From the NCBI RefSeq assembly GCF_028681615.1, contig NZ_JAQUHV010000020.1:1-35185 (forward strand): a stretch of DNA of 35,185 nt, in the 5' to 3' direction. Origin of the DNA: Sulfuricurvum sp. (GTDB lineage: Bacteria; Campylobacterota; Campylobacteria; Campylobacterales; Sulfurimonadaceae). The translations under genes and the position numbers were made by a program. Below, piece by piece: positions 23,057-32,557 of the stretch. The notes under the pieces were generated by a model. The model was not told the DNA's origin. It saw only the letters and a program-made list of their open reading frames with translations, and made no database searches. Positions within the stretch are counted from its first letter, which is position 1. Each line of letters opens with the position of its first letter.

Positions 23057-23257
23057 TTAAAACTTCTTGAGTATAAAGGGGGTAAGCGCCAGGGTTACGC
23101 CAATAAGAATATTGGCCATTAATCCCTCTATAAAATAAGGAAATACCATTAACGCGATACCGCTGTATAAAAAAGCTGGTTGATCACGTCTTTTACCGAT
23201 GGAAAAATATCCTATTCCGATAATACCGAATCCGATGCTCCATATAAATACTTCCAT
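23057..23257 (-). CDS. Small membrane protein (66 aa)
   Basis: The product is almost wholly hydrophobic, with two or three segments: FIWSIGFGIIGIGYFSI, SGIALMVFPYFIEGL and ILIGVTLALTPFIL. KRRDQPAF forms the cytoplasmic loop. ATG has a good site (AAAGGAATTAG). Such small membrane proteins of unknown role are common on these replicons; no function is assigned. An upstream 33-codon ORF (23313-23414) may share its message. Confidence 0.65.
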   Translation of the reverse strand: MEVFIWSIGFGIIGIGYFSIGKRRDQPAFLYSGIALMVFPYFIEGLMANILIGVTLALTPFILKKF

Positions 23258-23795
23258 CTAATTCCTTTTATGGCTGATAGGATAAATAGCCAGCCGTCAA
23301 AGTGGCTATGTCTTATCCTCGTATGTCGAGTGTTTGCCCAAGAACCGGATCAGAGGAAGTGTGAGTTGGGGTAGAACGGGTGTCTGATGCTGCTAGTGTG
23401 GTTAAAAATTTCATTATGGTCTCATCCTTGAGGGGGCATCAGTTATTTCTCTATTTAGAGATGCTGTTATATCGGCAGAAAGAGCAAGAAGATAAGCGTT
23501 TTACTGCACGGTATATAAGATTCTTTATGAGAATAGAGACGTGGGTACTCAATCCACACAAATCATGTATCCAATAAGCCATATATTGCCGGGGAACTTC
23601 CAAAAGATACTAGACTGCACTGTGTGATCGATGAGACAAGGCTAGCGGGAGAGGGTTTTTAGTTCCCAAATATTTTTACAGATTTTAAGAAAACAAAGAA
23701 AATCAGCGAGCGAATGATATCAACGCAATATATTAACAAAATAGATTTTAAAAATATGAAAGAAATTTATTGCTACGTGAAATAAATATATGAAG
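23258..23795. other. Intergenic region with possible 33-aa ORF; otherwise nothing clear
   Basis: A minus-strand ORF at 23313-23414 starts MKFLTTLAASDTRSTPTHTS behind AAGGATGAGACC; it is unrecognised and low-confidence. A short inverted repeat ATAGCCA/TGGCTAT stands at about 23285-23308. A plus-strand GTG frame (23380-23577) has no good start or family. The stretch 23600-23795 shows no gene or repeat that I can support. Confidence 0.3.
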
Positions 23796-24590
23796 TCATT
23801 TCAAATGTGTATGGAGCTTGGTAGAATAGAAATATTCGTCTACCATTTTACAAAATTCGATTAAAACAATAATTTCATAACTATAACTAGATTTATTTTT
23901 ATTAAATACTTGAAAAATAGACTTATTCAAATTTTCTGACTCATATATAATATTCATAGATTCTATTGATGTAATTATCGAATTTAGTTTAATTTTCGAA
24001 ATAGGAAAAAAATCTGATTGATGAATTATTAATTTTTGAATGGATTTATTCAGGATATTGCAATTTATATAATTGTTAAACATAAATAAAATATTGTAAA
24101 AACCAGAAAGAGTGGAACCTTCTCCAAAAAGAGTATCAATCATAGATTCAATACAAAGTAATGAACGATTACCAACAGAGATAGGAATTATGAGATTTTG
24201 TACTATAGACAATATGTCAAATAGCTGTGAAATATTATTTGATGGAGTGTCAATGATTACAAAATTATAATTGATTGATAATTCGACAATCATTTCACGA
24301 ATTGTGTGTGTATCCATATAATCAAGATAATTAACTATACTAAAATTATCGTTATTGTATGCGAATTGTTTGATATCTAAATTTAGCAATACAACGTTGC
24401 TTAAATCATCTTCGAAGTAACTATGTAAAATAGAGGCTATGGTTGATTTCCCAGTGCCACCTTTGGTTGAAACTATGGCTATGACATTCGTTAAAAAATC
24501 ATTTTTTGATTTTAAATTATTACAATTCGAAACGAATTCAGATGGCGTAACATATAAGGGTTTTAACGTAAATTTATAATCATATAACAT
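23796..24590 (-). CDS. Orphan ParA/MinD-like ATPase
   Basis: The 264-residue protein carries a deviant Walker A, STKGGTGKST (about 41-50), and Walker B NFVIIDTPS (about 109-117). It therefore belongs to the ParA/MinD/Soj group that uses ATP to position DNA or protein complexes. Motifs before the Walker A (residues 1-34) are unlike parA 17760-18419. The base and amino acid composition is extreme, full of Asn, Ile, Lys and Ser, unlike the surrounding genes, which points to recent transfer from a very AT-rich source. The site AGGAAGTGAT precedes the ATG. No ParB partner is beside it, so its cargo is unknown. Confidence 0.8.
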   Translation of the reverse strand: MLYDYKFTLKPLYVTPSEFVSNCNNLKSKNDFLTNVIAIVSTKGGTGKSTIASILHSYFEDDLSNVVLLNLDIKQFAYNNDNFSIVNYLDYMDTHTIREMIVELSINYNFVIIDTPSNNISQLFDILSIVQNLIIPISVGNRSLLCIESMIDTLFGEGSTLSGFYNILFMFNNYINCNILNKSIQKLIIHQSDFFPISKIKLNSIITSIESMNIIYESENLNKSIFQVFNKNKSSYSYEIIVLIEFCKMVDEYFYSTKLHTHLK

Positions 24591-24950
24591 ATCACTTCCT
24601 ATTTTTTTATTGATAAAATATTTGCTTAACTTGATTTTATTTACTTTAAGTTTAAAGAATGATATTAAATTAAATTTTAATGAATAATGGAAAAATAATT
24701 ATAATATTATTAAAATGTGGAAAGTTTGTTTATGCAAGGTAATGCAATATTATATTGCGTAAATCGAAATTCTTAAGTAAAAAGCCATTAAACTTAATAT
24801 ATTATATTAATATAATATATTTAAGATATGAGATAAAATCTTCACAAAATATACCTTTCATGATAAAATTAAGGAAGTATAATTATATTTTAAAGTGTCT
24901 GATCATGAATGTGGTACAATACAAATTATGTAATTTAAAAGTAGGGTGAA
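24591..24950 (+). promoter_or_regulatory. AT-rich gap with mntA-hepT promoter
   Basis: The 360 bases are strongly AT-rich, including ATATTATATTAATATAATAT near 24800. Just before mntA, TACAAT at 24915-24920 is a good -10, and AGGGTG at 24943-24948 is the ribosome site. Nothing else supports a gene; a plus-strand open frame through 24755-24949 looks like low-complexity noise. Confidence 0.55.
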
Positions 24951-25244
24951 ATGGTTACCAAAGAGGTGATTCTGGATTTTTTTGCTAATCACAAAGACGA
25001 GCTAAGAGAAAAATACTCTCTCGTTAAAGTGGGGCTTTTTGGCAGCTATGCCAAAGGCGCAGCAACGCCCGAAAGTGATATTGATATTTACGCTGAATTT
25101 GAAGATAAAAAATTTAGAAATATTGCCGGTGCTTGGAACTATTTCGAAGAAGCGTTCGGAACAAAAATAGATCTCTTGTATCCTCATAAGAACATGAGGC
25201 CATCTCTAAAGCAAAACATAGAGCGTGAAGTCATCTATGGATAA
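24951..25244 (+). CDS. mntA: MntA-type nucleotidyltransferase antitoxin
   Basis: This 97-residue minimal nucleotidyltransferase carries GLFGSYAKGAATPESDIDI, the GSx10DxD catalytic motif, with the third acidic residue in KIDLLY. In MntA-HepT systems this enzyme AMPylates the HEPN toxin near its active site and so silences it. The gene has a clear promoter and site and overlaps the hepT start by 8 bases (ATGGATAA), the usual arrangement. Gene composition is closer to the main replicon than to the AT-rich ParA-like gene upstream. Confidence 0.92.
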   Translation: MVTKEVILDFFANHKDELREKYSLVKVGLFGSYAKGAATPESDIDIYAEFEDKKFRNIAGAWNYFEEAFGTKIDLLYPHKNMRPSLKQNIEREVIYG

Positions 25245-25608
25245 GAAAAATACCAAAGAGCTTCTTGAGTTCATTCTTCAAAGCATTGAACTGGTACAAA
25301 AGCGTTTTTTAGCTATCGGGCAAAGCGATGACTTTATGAAAGATGATGAGGGGTTAGAAAAGCTTGATTCGATTTCAATGCGCCTTCAAAGTATCGGTGA
25401 AGCACTTAAAAATATTTATAAAACAGATTATAAAGTACTTGAAGATGTTGCTCCAAAAAATTATTGGAGTGACATTATCAAATTTCGAGAAGTAATATCG
25501 CATCACTATATCGATATAAATTCGGAAGTTGTATTTGAAATTTGCCATGATGAATTGAATGACTTAAAAGAGAAGATCATTATAGCATTAGCTTCACAGG
25601 AAAATTAA
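25237..25608 (+). CDS. hepT: HepT-type HEPN ribonuclease toxin
   Basis: The 123-residue helical HEPN protein starts at ATG 25237, inside the last codons of mntA; starts at 25225 or so would add four residues. The active motif R-x4-H-x-Y is R84-EVIS-H89-H-Y91. This is the RNase centre that cuts tRNA or mRNA, with Y91 the place usually AMPylated by MntA. Residue E85 replaces the common N after the arginine. Both genes are intact, so the pair should act as a plasmid maintenance or anti-phage toxin-antitoxin module. Confidence 0.92.
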   Translation: MDKKNTKELLEFILQSIELVQKRFLAIGQSDDFMKDDEGLEKLDSISMRLQSIGEALKNIYKTDYKVLEDVAPKNYWSDIIKFREVISHHYIDINSEVVFEICHDELNDLKEKIIIALASQEN

Positions 25609-25926
25609 CTAAGACATATTAGGTAAATTGCCCTGTGATTGAATCAAATTAATCTTGGTTAACATAAGATAAATTATATTGAAAAATTGAGATGTTTAAT
25701 CGATTTGCAGTTTTCACGTAAAGGGATCATAACTCTTGTCTCTAAACTAGAGAGGATATCGCCTTGGATATCAAGGAGATAGGGAAACATAGTAACTACT
25801 GTTGTATTTTTATTATTTGAAAGTTATAAATGTGGAGAATATTGGATAAAGCGTTCAATGCTATTACAGGGTTAAAGCTCCCTCCTCCCGGCATTTGTCA
25901 TTACAAAGTAATTGGAAAAATTTATG
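25609..25926. other. Intergenic region between hepT and the HD-GYP gene
   Basis: No gene is supported in these 318 bases. Two short hairpins occur: CTCTA-AAC-TAGAG (about 25740-25752) and CCTTG-GATAT-CAAGG (25762-25776). Both lack T runs. The two genes converge here, so these may help end transcription. Confidence 0.35.
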
Positions 25927-27183
25927 CTATTCCATAAAGTAATACGCAGTTTCTTCACCCAAAAGTTTTTTTAACAATACTTCATCTTCAATAGCCCCAA
26001 TTTGGTTATAGAGAGGTCGTATAATCGTAAAAAATATCGATAGCATTTCCGGGTTAAAATGTGTTCCGGATTCGGATAACATCATTCTTTTTGCTGTTTC
26101 ATAAGAATATTCTTTTTTGTAAGGACGACGTGATGTTAAAGCATCAAAGACGTCTACAATTGAAAATAATTGAGCGTTTTTCGGAATGGATTTGCCTTGC
26201 ATTTTTTTTTGATATCCATTGCCATCGTAATGTTCATGATGAAATGCAATAATGTCAATACTATCATTAAGCCAACTTGCATTTTGTACAATCTCGACTC
26301 CATAATCAACATGCTTCTTCATTGCATCATACTCATCTTCTGATAACGTGCCATTTTTAAGTAAAATTGCATCGGATACACCGATCTTCCCAATATCATG
26401 TAAAAATGCACCTTTAATCAGTGAACGCATACGTTCATTATTTACTTTGATAGCTTTGGCAAAAGCAATAGTGTAAAGGGTAACACGATAATTATGAGCA
26501 TTGGTTTCATTGTCCCTCTTGGCGATGGCTGTACCCATAACACCTAGCAAGTCAAGATTAGCTCGATAAAGCTCTCGAGTTCTTGCAATTAAATTTCGTT
26601 CAAGAAAGAGAATAGTTGGATAAATAAAGACGGCAACGAGAAAAACTATACTAAGAGTTAAGAGTATATTAAATGTAATATCTTTATACACATCTGCTAT
26701 ATCGCCATTTTGAGTTGCATCATAATAGACTTCAATCCATGAAATAATATCATTATCAAAAACGGGAATTATTAATGTGACAAAGATATGATCGTTAAGC
26801 TTGCTTCGGCTGTAAATTGCAGTTTCATTATCGGGTTCATGATCCGAAAAAAGTTTTTCGTTTTGTTTCAGATCTAGCAGAATAGGTTCGGAACCTTGTT
26901 TGCTTCGATGATAAATGACACTACCGTTTTGGTCAAAAAATGTGAGTGAAAAAAGTTTACTTTTTTCAATATCGAAAGTGTTATTTTGAACAGAGGAAAA
27001 ATTAAACGAAAATAGTGTTGTTTTCATGGTGTCAAGTGCACGTTTTTCTACACGTTCCTGTACGTAACCAAGTTCTATCAATAAAGTAGTTATAGCAGAT
27101 AAAAATGCCATAACAAATGTAAATATCAAAAGCCTTTGTAATAACTTTTTTTGCAATGGACCAGGATAGATATTTTTAATCAT
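25927..27183 (-). CDS. Membrane HD-GYP cyclic-di-GMP phosphodiesterase
   Basis: The 418-residue protein has a membrane helix at about 14-38, a periplasmic sensor region (about 40-165), a second helix (about 168-192), then a cytoplasmic HD-GYP domain (about 205-400). Metal-site motifs are readable: NAHNYR, LHDIGK (HD at 262-263), HHEHYDGNGYQ (315-325) and DVFDALTSRRPYK. The signature GYP is GYQ here, a small variation that may or may not alter activity. HD-GYP enzymes break down cyclic di-GMP. It follows the RND pump gene by 24 bases, so it is probably the last gene of the efflux operon and ties pump expression to a lifestyle signal. Confidence 0.9.
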   Translation of the reverse strand: MIKNIYPGPLQKKLLQRLLIFTFVMAFLSAITTLLIELGYVQERVEKRALDTMKTTLFSFNFSSVQNNTFDIEKSKLFSLTFFDQNGSVIYHRSKQGSEPILLDLKQNEKLFSDHEPDNETAIYSRSKLNDHIFVTLIIPVFDNDIISWIEVYYDATQNGDIADVYKDITFNILLTLSIVFLVAVFIYPTILFLERNLIARTRELYRANLDLLGVMGTAIAKRDNETNAHNYRVTLYTIAFAKAIKVNNERMRSLIKGAFLHDIGKIGVSDAILLKNGTLSEDEYDAMKKHVDYGVEIVQNASWLNDSIDIIAFHHEHYDGNGYQKKMQGKSIPKNAQLFSIVDVFDALTSRRPYKKEYSYETAKRMMLSESGTHFNPEMLSIFFTIIRPLYNQIGAIEDEVLLKKLLGEETAYYFME

Positions 27184-27207
27184 TTTCTTTACTCCTAGGC
27201 ATTGTTG

Positions 27208-30200
27208 CTATTTAAATCGAATTACTATAAGTGGCATAAGTATTAAAACGACCGGAATTTCAAATAAAAGTCCTGAAATAATCGCAATTGCCAGAGGCGC
27301 TTGCATCTGTGCACCACTCCCGATTCCAAGGGCTAATGGAATCAAAGATAGAATAGCTATTGCAGCTGTCATAACGACGGGTCTCAAGCGAAGTTGTCCG
27401 GCTTTGATAAATTTCCGGATTCCTCGATATGTCAATAAATCAAGTTCGCTGAAATAATACATTGCTGTTTTTGCAACAATCCCCAATATCATCGTTAAAC
27501 CGATAAGGGCTGTCAAATTTAACTCGGTTTTACTTAACCATAACCCAAGAAAAACCCCGGGAAGCGATAGAAAAATCGTTACTAGAATAATGGCGGCGGT
27601 TTTAATATTTTCATAGAATGCCAGCAGTAATCCGGCAATTAGCAAAACGGCGGCAATAATAACCAAGATCATCTCTCTAAAAGATTGTTGCTGTTCTTTA
27701 TAAATACCTCCGTACTCGATCGAGATCTCTTTAGGCAGATCAAGCAGTGCAATAGATTTTTTGACATCATTCATTGCATCCCCTAATGCTCTCCCCTCAA
27801 CACGTGCTGTAACAGCGATCATTGGTTTGAGATTTTCTTCTTTGATGTGAACCTGACCGGTATCGATCGAGATATCGGCTATTCTATTTAATTCAAATAT
27901 ATGGCCGTCGGGCGCAACGATGGGTAAGTGTGACAATTTCTCGCCGCTGTTATAGAGAGACATATCACCCAACACCCTTAGAGCGATAGGTTGAGAGCCA
28001 TTTGGAATCGTCGTCGCAACCGTTCCATCCATCAGAGTTGAAAGCTGATTTTGAATCGACAGAGGTGTCATCCCCTCATTGCTTGAGCGTAGCGGATTGA
28101 CTTTAATCGTGTACGCATCAGCAGAGGAGACAATCCCGTTAAACACTTCAGTCACTCCCGAAATATGGCTGATAGTAGCCGCAATTTTTTTAGCGGTTGC
28201 CTGATTAGATAGCGTGTCGGTTCCAAATATCTTGATCTCAATCGGCTGTGGAGTTGCCGTCAAATCACCAATAACATCCTCCATAAGCTGCGCCGTTTCA
28301 ATTCGAAGCCCTGGAACACGACTTTCGATTTGATCTCGAAGACGTCCCATTACGTGTGTAACGTCATCTTTACGCTTTTTTTTCAATTTGATAAAAAAAT
28401 CCCCTTCATTTGTTTCGGAGATACCGCCGCCTAGCTGAAGGGCTGTTCGTCTGGAATAGCCATCAACCGCTGGATCTTTGAGCAGAATGCTATCGACTTG
28501 ATTCAAAATACGATTCGTTTCAGTTAATGACGTCCCCGGCTCCATTTTATAATCTAAAATAAATCCCCCCTCATCCATGCGAGGTAAGAAGCCGCTTCCA
28601 AGTCCCCAAAATGATATACCGCCTAATGTGATTAAAATAAAAACAGAGATGAGCGGGATGAGCGGCTTACGAATGAGTTTTGTAATTAAATGAGCGTAAT
28701 GGAGATGAACTTTTTTCATCAATGCTGAAGCGTGCGTTGCATTAGAGGTATTATGAGAATGTAAAAATCTTTCAAATAAAATCGGAACGACAAAATATGC
28801 TGTGAGTACCGAAAATAAGATTAATATAGTGATGGTTGTTGCCAATGCTTTAAAAAATTCACCCGCAACGCCTGATAAAAAAGAAAGGGGCAAAAAAACG
28901 ATTACGGTAGCAAGAAACGTTGCAAACAGTGGTTTCCCGATCTCTTTAGCGGCTGAATACACCGTAATTGAAAATGACTTATTTTTATTCCCTTCGAGAC
29001 CGCGAATAATATACTCAATCATAACTACAAGATCATCCACAACAAGCCCTGCCGCAGCTGCCATACCGCCAAGGGTCATAATATTAAAACTCATTCCAAA
29101 CATCTTCATTAAAAAAACTGATGCTATTAATATTCCGGGCAATAAAAGCGAGACAATAATTGTAAGTTTAAAATTTCTAAAAAATAAAAACAGGACCAAA
29201 GAGGCAAGAAGTGCACCTATGATAATTACGTCTTTAACACTTGTTGCGGCATCACTGACGAGTTCGGACTGATCATACCAAACACCCGTTTTTACCGTTT
29301 TTGGTATTTGATCTTTGTGAACGTTGAGTGTCTCTTTGACCATATTAACAAGATCAATCGAATTGGCGCCCGGTTGTTGCAGTATATTGATCAATACTGC
29401 ATTTTTGCCGTTTGCAGTGACTCCTACCCACTCTCGTTGAACCGATTCTTTTACCGTAGCAACATCTTTCAGCAAAACGGTTCCATTTTGATCGACAATC
29501 AACGGAAGATTTGAAAGTGCATCAATTGTGGTGCTCTGGTGGTTTACAAGCACTTGGTAGAGACGATAATGCTCTTCAAACCGTCCAACACCAACAATTT
29601 GGTTATTGGCATGCAGTGCATCCACAATTTGTGAAGCAGTGAGGTTAAATGAAGCCATCTTTATGGGATCAACTACAATATTAAACTGCTTTTTTTGTCC
29701 CCCCTGAATTTGTACCTGCGCCACTCCGTTAATAGTAAAAAGCCAAGGTCGCATCTGTTCCATAGCAAAAGAGCGCAACTCTACGGGTGATAACGTATCA
29801 GAAGTCAAAGAGAGCCCAAAAATAGGAAAAACAGTCGGATCCATCCGTTTAGCATCATACGATACCCCTGGCGGTAAAAGGGGAATTGTTTGATTGACGG
29901 CTGACTCTATCTGAAGAAGTTTCTTATCCATATCAAGCCCCCACTCAAAAAAAACGGAGAGTTCGCTTGATCCTTTGGCGGAGGTGGTACGGAGCGTTTT
30001 AACGCCCGGAATCGACCGGATAGCCTGAGCAATGGGACGTGTTATTTCAAGATTTGTTTGATCTATCGGAAGATTTCCAGAATCAACCGATACGACAATG
30101 CGAGGAAAACTGACCGTTGGAAAAAGTGAAACAGGAAGTTTCCATGCCGAAAATGCCCCTGCGATGAAAAGCAACAACGCTGCGAACAGGATGGATCTCT

Positions 30201-30222
30201 TATGATTTTTTACCCAGTTCAA
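27208..30222 (-). CDS. RND-family efflux pump, inner-membrane permease
   Basis: The 1004-residue proton-driven pump of the AcrB/CzcA superfamily is slightly shorter than the usual 1020-1050. TM1 (about 10-28) is followed by a porter domain, then a cluster of membrane helices (about 330-480). These include the charged helix with AAAAGLVVDDLVVMIEYI, whose D-D pair relays protons. The C-terminal half repeats this plan (about 520 on). The motif falls between the metal (HME) and drug (HAE) types, so substrate is unknown. It forms a tripartite pump with the adaptor and outer-membrane factor encoded just upstream. Its ATG overlaps the adaptor stop by 4 bases. Confidence 0.93.
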   Translation of the reverse strand: MNWVKNHKRSILFAALLLFIAGAFSAWKLPVSLFPTVSFPRIVVSVDSGNLPIDQTNLEITRPIAQAIRSIPGVKTLRTTSAKGSSELSVFFEWGLDMDKKLLQIESAVNQTIPLLPPGVSYDAKRMDPTVFPIFGLSLTSDTLSPVELRSFAMEQMRPWLFTINGVAQVQIQGGQKKQFNIVVDPIKMASFNLTASQIVDALHANNQIVGVGRFEEHYRLYQVLVNHQSTTIDALSNLPLIVDQNGTVLLKDVATVKESVQREWVGVTANGKNAVLINILQQPGANSIDLVNMVKETLNVHKDQIPKTVKTGVWYDQSELVSDAATSVKDVIIIGALLASLVLFLFFRNFKLTIIVSLLLPGILIASVFLMKMFGMSFNIMTLGGMAAAAGLVVDDLVVMIEYIIRGLEGNKNKSFSITVYSAAKEIGKPLFATFLATVIVFLPLSFLSGVAGEFFKALATTITILILFSVLTAYFVVPILFERFLHSHNTSNATHASALMKKVHLHYAHLITKLIRKPLIPLISVFILITLGGISFWGLGSGFLPRMDEGGFILDYKMEPGTSLTETNRILNQVDSILLKDPAVDGYSRRTALQLGGGISETNEGDFFIKLKKKRKDDVTHVMGRLRDQIESRVPGLRIETAQLMEDVIGDLTATPQPIEIKIFGTDTLSNQATAKKIAATISHISGVTEVFNGIVSSADAYTIKVNPLRSSNEGMTPLSIQNQLSTLMDGTVATTIPNGSQPIALRVLGDMSLYNSGEKLSHLPIVAPDGHIFELNRIADISIDTGQVHIKEENLKPMIAVTARVEGRALGDAMNDVKKSIALLDLPKEISIEYGGIYKEQQQSFREMILVIIAAVLLIAGLLLAFYENIKTAAIILVTIFLSLPGVFLGLWLSKTELNLTALIGLTMILGIVAKTAMYYFSELDLLTYRGIRKFIKAGQLRLRPVVMTAAIAILSLIPLALGIGSGAQMQAPLAIAIISGLLFEIPVVLILMPLIVIRFK

Positions 30223-31244
30223 TGTACTTTCTCCATTACATTTACCCGCATACCATTTTCACACTCATAATTGCCAAGGGTAATCACGTGATCATTGGAA
30301 CGAATCCCCTCCAATATGAGGGTATTTCCATTATGAGAATTTCCAACCCTTACTTTGCGTAAAAGAGCTTTTTGGTTCATTACCACAAAACAATAATGCA
30401 CATTGTTACGCGTAATAATTGCTGTTGATGGGAGGACAATACCGCGTTCCGATCCTGTTACTATTTCACCTGAGATAGAGGTACCGGCCATAAAATCCTT
30501 CGATGACGGGATTTGAATCCGAACACTCACCAATCTACTTTTAGGATCTATTTGAGAGGATAGTGAAACGATTGAACCGATATGCGGTTTCAATGAAGAT
30601 GAAGAGGGTGTAATAATCACTTTTTGTCCCATGCGAATATCACGAGCACTTGATGGTTCAATACCCAGTGTAGCAATCAGATGATTGGCACTTCCAATCA
30701 GAATAAGAGGCATTTGAGCCGAGACAATATCCCCGTTTTTGATCATAATACTTTGAATAACACCGTTTATCGGTGATTTAAGAGTTCCACCTATAGCGGA
30801 GTGAAGTTTTTTGGATAACTCTGCTTTGGTCTGCAATGCTTTATCAAGATTTTGTGAGGCAAGCTCAACGTCTGCATTGGTTGCCAATGCGGCATCACGC
30901 ATAGAAGATACCCTGTTTTTCTCTTTTTGTCCATATTCGACACTTATCGTTGCCAACCTTAGTGCCGATACATCGCTCTCACTTGGGGCAATCGTTGCTA
31001 CGATTTCCCCTTTTTTGACTTTTTGCCCCGGCACTACCTTTACTGCAACAATTTTTGCCCCGGATTCAAGAGAAAGCGTTGTCGATGTAAGGGGATCAAA
31101 GTCAATCGATCCATAGCCGCGAACACTCTTTTCCAGTGATGCGACGGTTGCCTTTTGCGCTGATACCGTTGCAATGACCTGTGCGTTAAGGGCTACAACG
31201 GAGAAGAAAGTAAGGCACGTTAATATAATGGCTAATTTTTTCAT
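30219..31244 (-). CDS. RND efflux membrane fusion (periplasmic adaptor) protein
   Basis: The 341-residue adaptor has a signal peptide (MKKLAIILTCLTFFSVVALNA). The biotinyl-lipoyl-like halves are visible as AKIVAVKVVPGQKVKKGEIV and SPINGVIQSIMIKNGDIV, flanking an alpha hairpin of about 65 residues (about 90-150). A beta-barrel and membrane-proximal part follow. It bridges the inner pump and the outer channel. The hairpin is short, so it probably docks to a short outer-membrane factor. Start and stop overlap neighbours by 4 bases (ATGA). Confidence 0.92.
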   Translation of the reverse strand: MKKLAIILTCLTFFSVVALNAQVIATVSAQKATVASLEKSVRGYGSIDFDPLTSTTLSLESGAKIVAVKVVPGQKVKKGEIVATIAPSESDVSALRLATISVEYGQKEKNRVSSMRDAALATNADVELASQNLDKALQTKAELSKKLHSAIGGTLKSPINGVIQSIMIKNGDIVSAQMPLILIGSANHLIATLGIEPSSARDIRMGQKVIITPSSSSLKPHIGSIVSLSSQIDPKSRLVSVRIQIPSSKDFMAGTSISGEIVTGSERGIVLPSTAIITRNNVHYCFVVMNQKALLRKVRVGNSHNGNTLILEGIRSNDHVITLGNYECENGMRVNVMEKVH

Positions 31245-32557
31245 TTGGTTTCACCTAACATTGTACTAGATCCGCTTGCTAAGGACAAAGCGATTCGTTG
31301 CTCAAAAATGCTCTGGGACAATCCGATCATCCAAAGCTCTTTTGTATTGATTTCATTCATTTTTGCGGTGTAATCGATCAAGGTGATATCTCCTTTTTTG
31401 AGGGCCTTGTGAAGTGTCTCTGTGAGTTTTTGATTCATAGTGCTTTCGTCCTTGGCTTTTGCATACAATATTTGATTTCTTTTCAGTGCATCGCTCAATG
31501 AAAAAATATCGCTATACGCTCTCTCTAATGCTGCCGAATAACTCTCTTTTTCTTTATCTCGTAGCGCTTTTGAAAGGGCGATCCCCCCCTGATTTCGATT
31601 CCATAACGGAAGATCAAAAGTGACCGAGGGACCAAATGTTTTGATTTTCGAAGTATCACTTGACCAGTTCAAAGTAAGTGCGAATGAGGGAAATTGTGCC
31701 AGTAAATTTCGTTTATAGAATGTATCACTCGATTGATATGCGTATTGGCGAGCTACAAGATCATTTCGTTTTTCAACGGCTTGTTCAAACAATGCTTTAG
31801 GATCAGGAATGCTTCCATCCAAATCAAACGGAACAATCTGAATCTTTTCAGAAGGTGCAAGACCTAATTGATAGTTGAGTTCATACTGCGTAGAAGCAAT
31901 CTGATCGTTAATTTTTGCTTGAGTATCCAGCGCATCGAGCATCATCATTTTTCGGCTGTTGCTCATGATGAGTGTTTCATCAAACACTAATGCCTTTTGA
32001 CCCGTCACCTCGGATAAACGCTGAGATAACTCAAGCGTTCTTAATGCAATTTTTCGCTGTTCTTGAAGCGAGTTTAAACGACCTGCAAGAACCAGTGCGT
32101 TCGCAATAGTGAGGCGTACCTGCCAATCATAGCTCGCGATGGTCACATTACGTTCCAATTGGGCACGATTTACATCGCTTGATCGGGTGAACAATGATCC
32201 CAATGACCAACCGATTCCAGCACCCAAAGCATTATAAAGTCCTTCCCCTCCCAAGGGTGTTGCAATCGACAATCCGACTGAGGGATCAGGAAGCAAACCG
32301 GCACCAAGAACAAGAGCATCAGAAATATTAAGATCCTGACGCATGGCTCTCAAATCTGGGTTATACCGTGCTACTTCATGGACAATAAGCGATAAATTTT
32401 TGGTATTCGTACCCTTTCTTGTATCTATGTCATCAACTTTTGAGGGCGAAACAATGTCGGCGACAGAAGGGAGAACTTGCGGCTTATACGTTGCACATCC
32501 AACCAATCCTAAACTAACAACAATACCCATTGCAAGCGTGTTGAATTTTTTTATCAT
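31241..32557 (-). CDS. TolC-like outer-membrane efflux lipoprotein
   Basis: The 438-residue outer-membrane factor starts with a lipoprotein signal ending LVGC (lipidated Cys at 21). Two long helical repeats of the TolC fold follow (about 60-240 and 250-430, rich in Ala, Leu, Gln). Regions such as LLPDPSVGLSIATPLGG and FALTLNWSSDTSK resemble the barrel strands. It forms the exit channel of the RND pump. A G7 run (31583-31589) lies in codons for Gln-Gly-Gly-Ile. Both ends overlap neighbouring genes by 4 bases. Confidence 0.9.
   Translation of the reverse strand: MIKKFNTLAMGIVVSLGLVGCATYKPQVLPSVADIVSPSKVDDIDTRKGTNTKNLSLIVHEVARYNPDLRAMRQDLNISDALVLGAGLLPDPSVGLSIATPLGGEGLYNALGAGIGWSLGSLFTRSSDVNRAQLERNVTIASYDWQVRLTIANALVLAGRLNSLQEQRKIALRTLELSQRLSEVTGQKALVFDETLIMSNSRKMMMLDALDTQAKINDQIASTQYELNYQLGLAPSEKIQIVPFDLDGSIPDPKALFEQAVEKRNDLVARQYAYQSSDTFYKRNLLAQFPSFALTLNWSSDTSKIKTFGPSVTFDLPLWNRNQGGIALSKALRDKEKESYSAALERAYSDIFSLSDALKRNQILYAKAKDESTMNQKLTETLHKALKKGDITLIDYTAKMNEINTKELWMIGLSQSIFEQRIALSLASGSSTMLGETK

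Noticed and set aside
23180-23577. Two plus-strand ORFs (64 and 65 codons) around the small membrane gene
   Set aside because: One is antisense to the well-supported membrane protein and the other starts at a GTG without a clear site; no family is recognisable in either.
24755-24949. A 64-codon plus-strand ORF in the AT-rich gap before mntA
   Set aside because: It is low-complexity Ile/Lys/Asn/Tyr composition expected from AT-rich DNA, without a start signal, and it runs through the mntA promoter.
28802-29272. A 156-codon plus-strand ORF inside the RND pump gene
   Set aside because: It is antisense to a membrane-helix region of a clear, intact gene, has no recognisable domain or ribosome site, and is explained by codon bias of the opposite strand.
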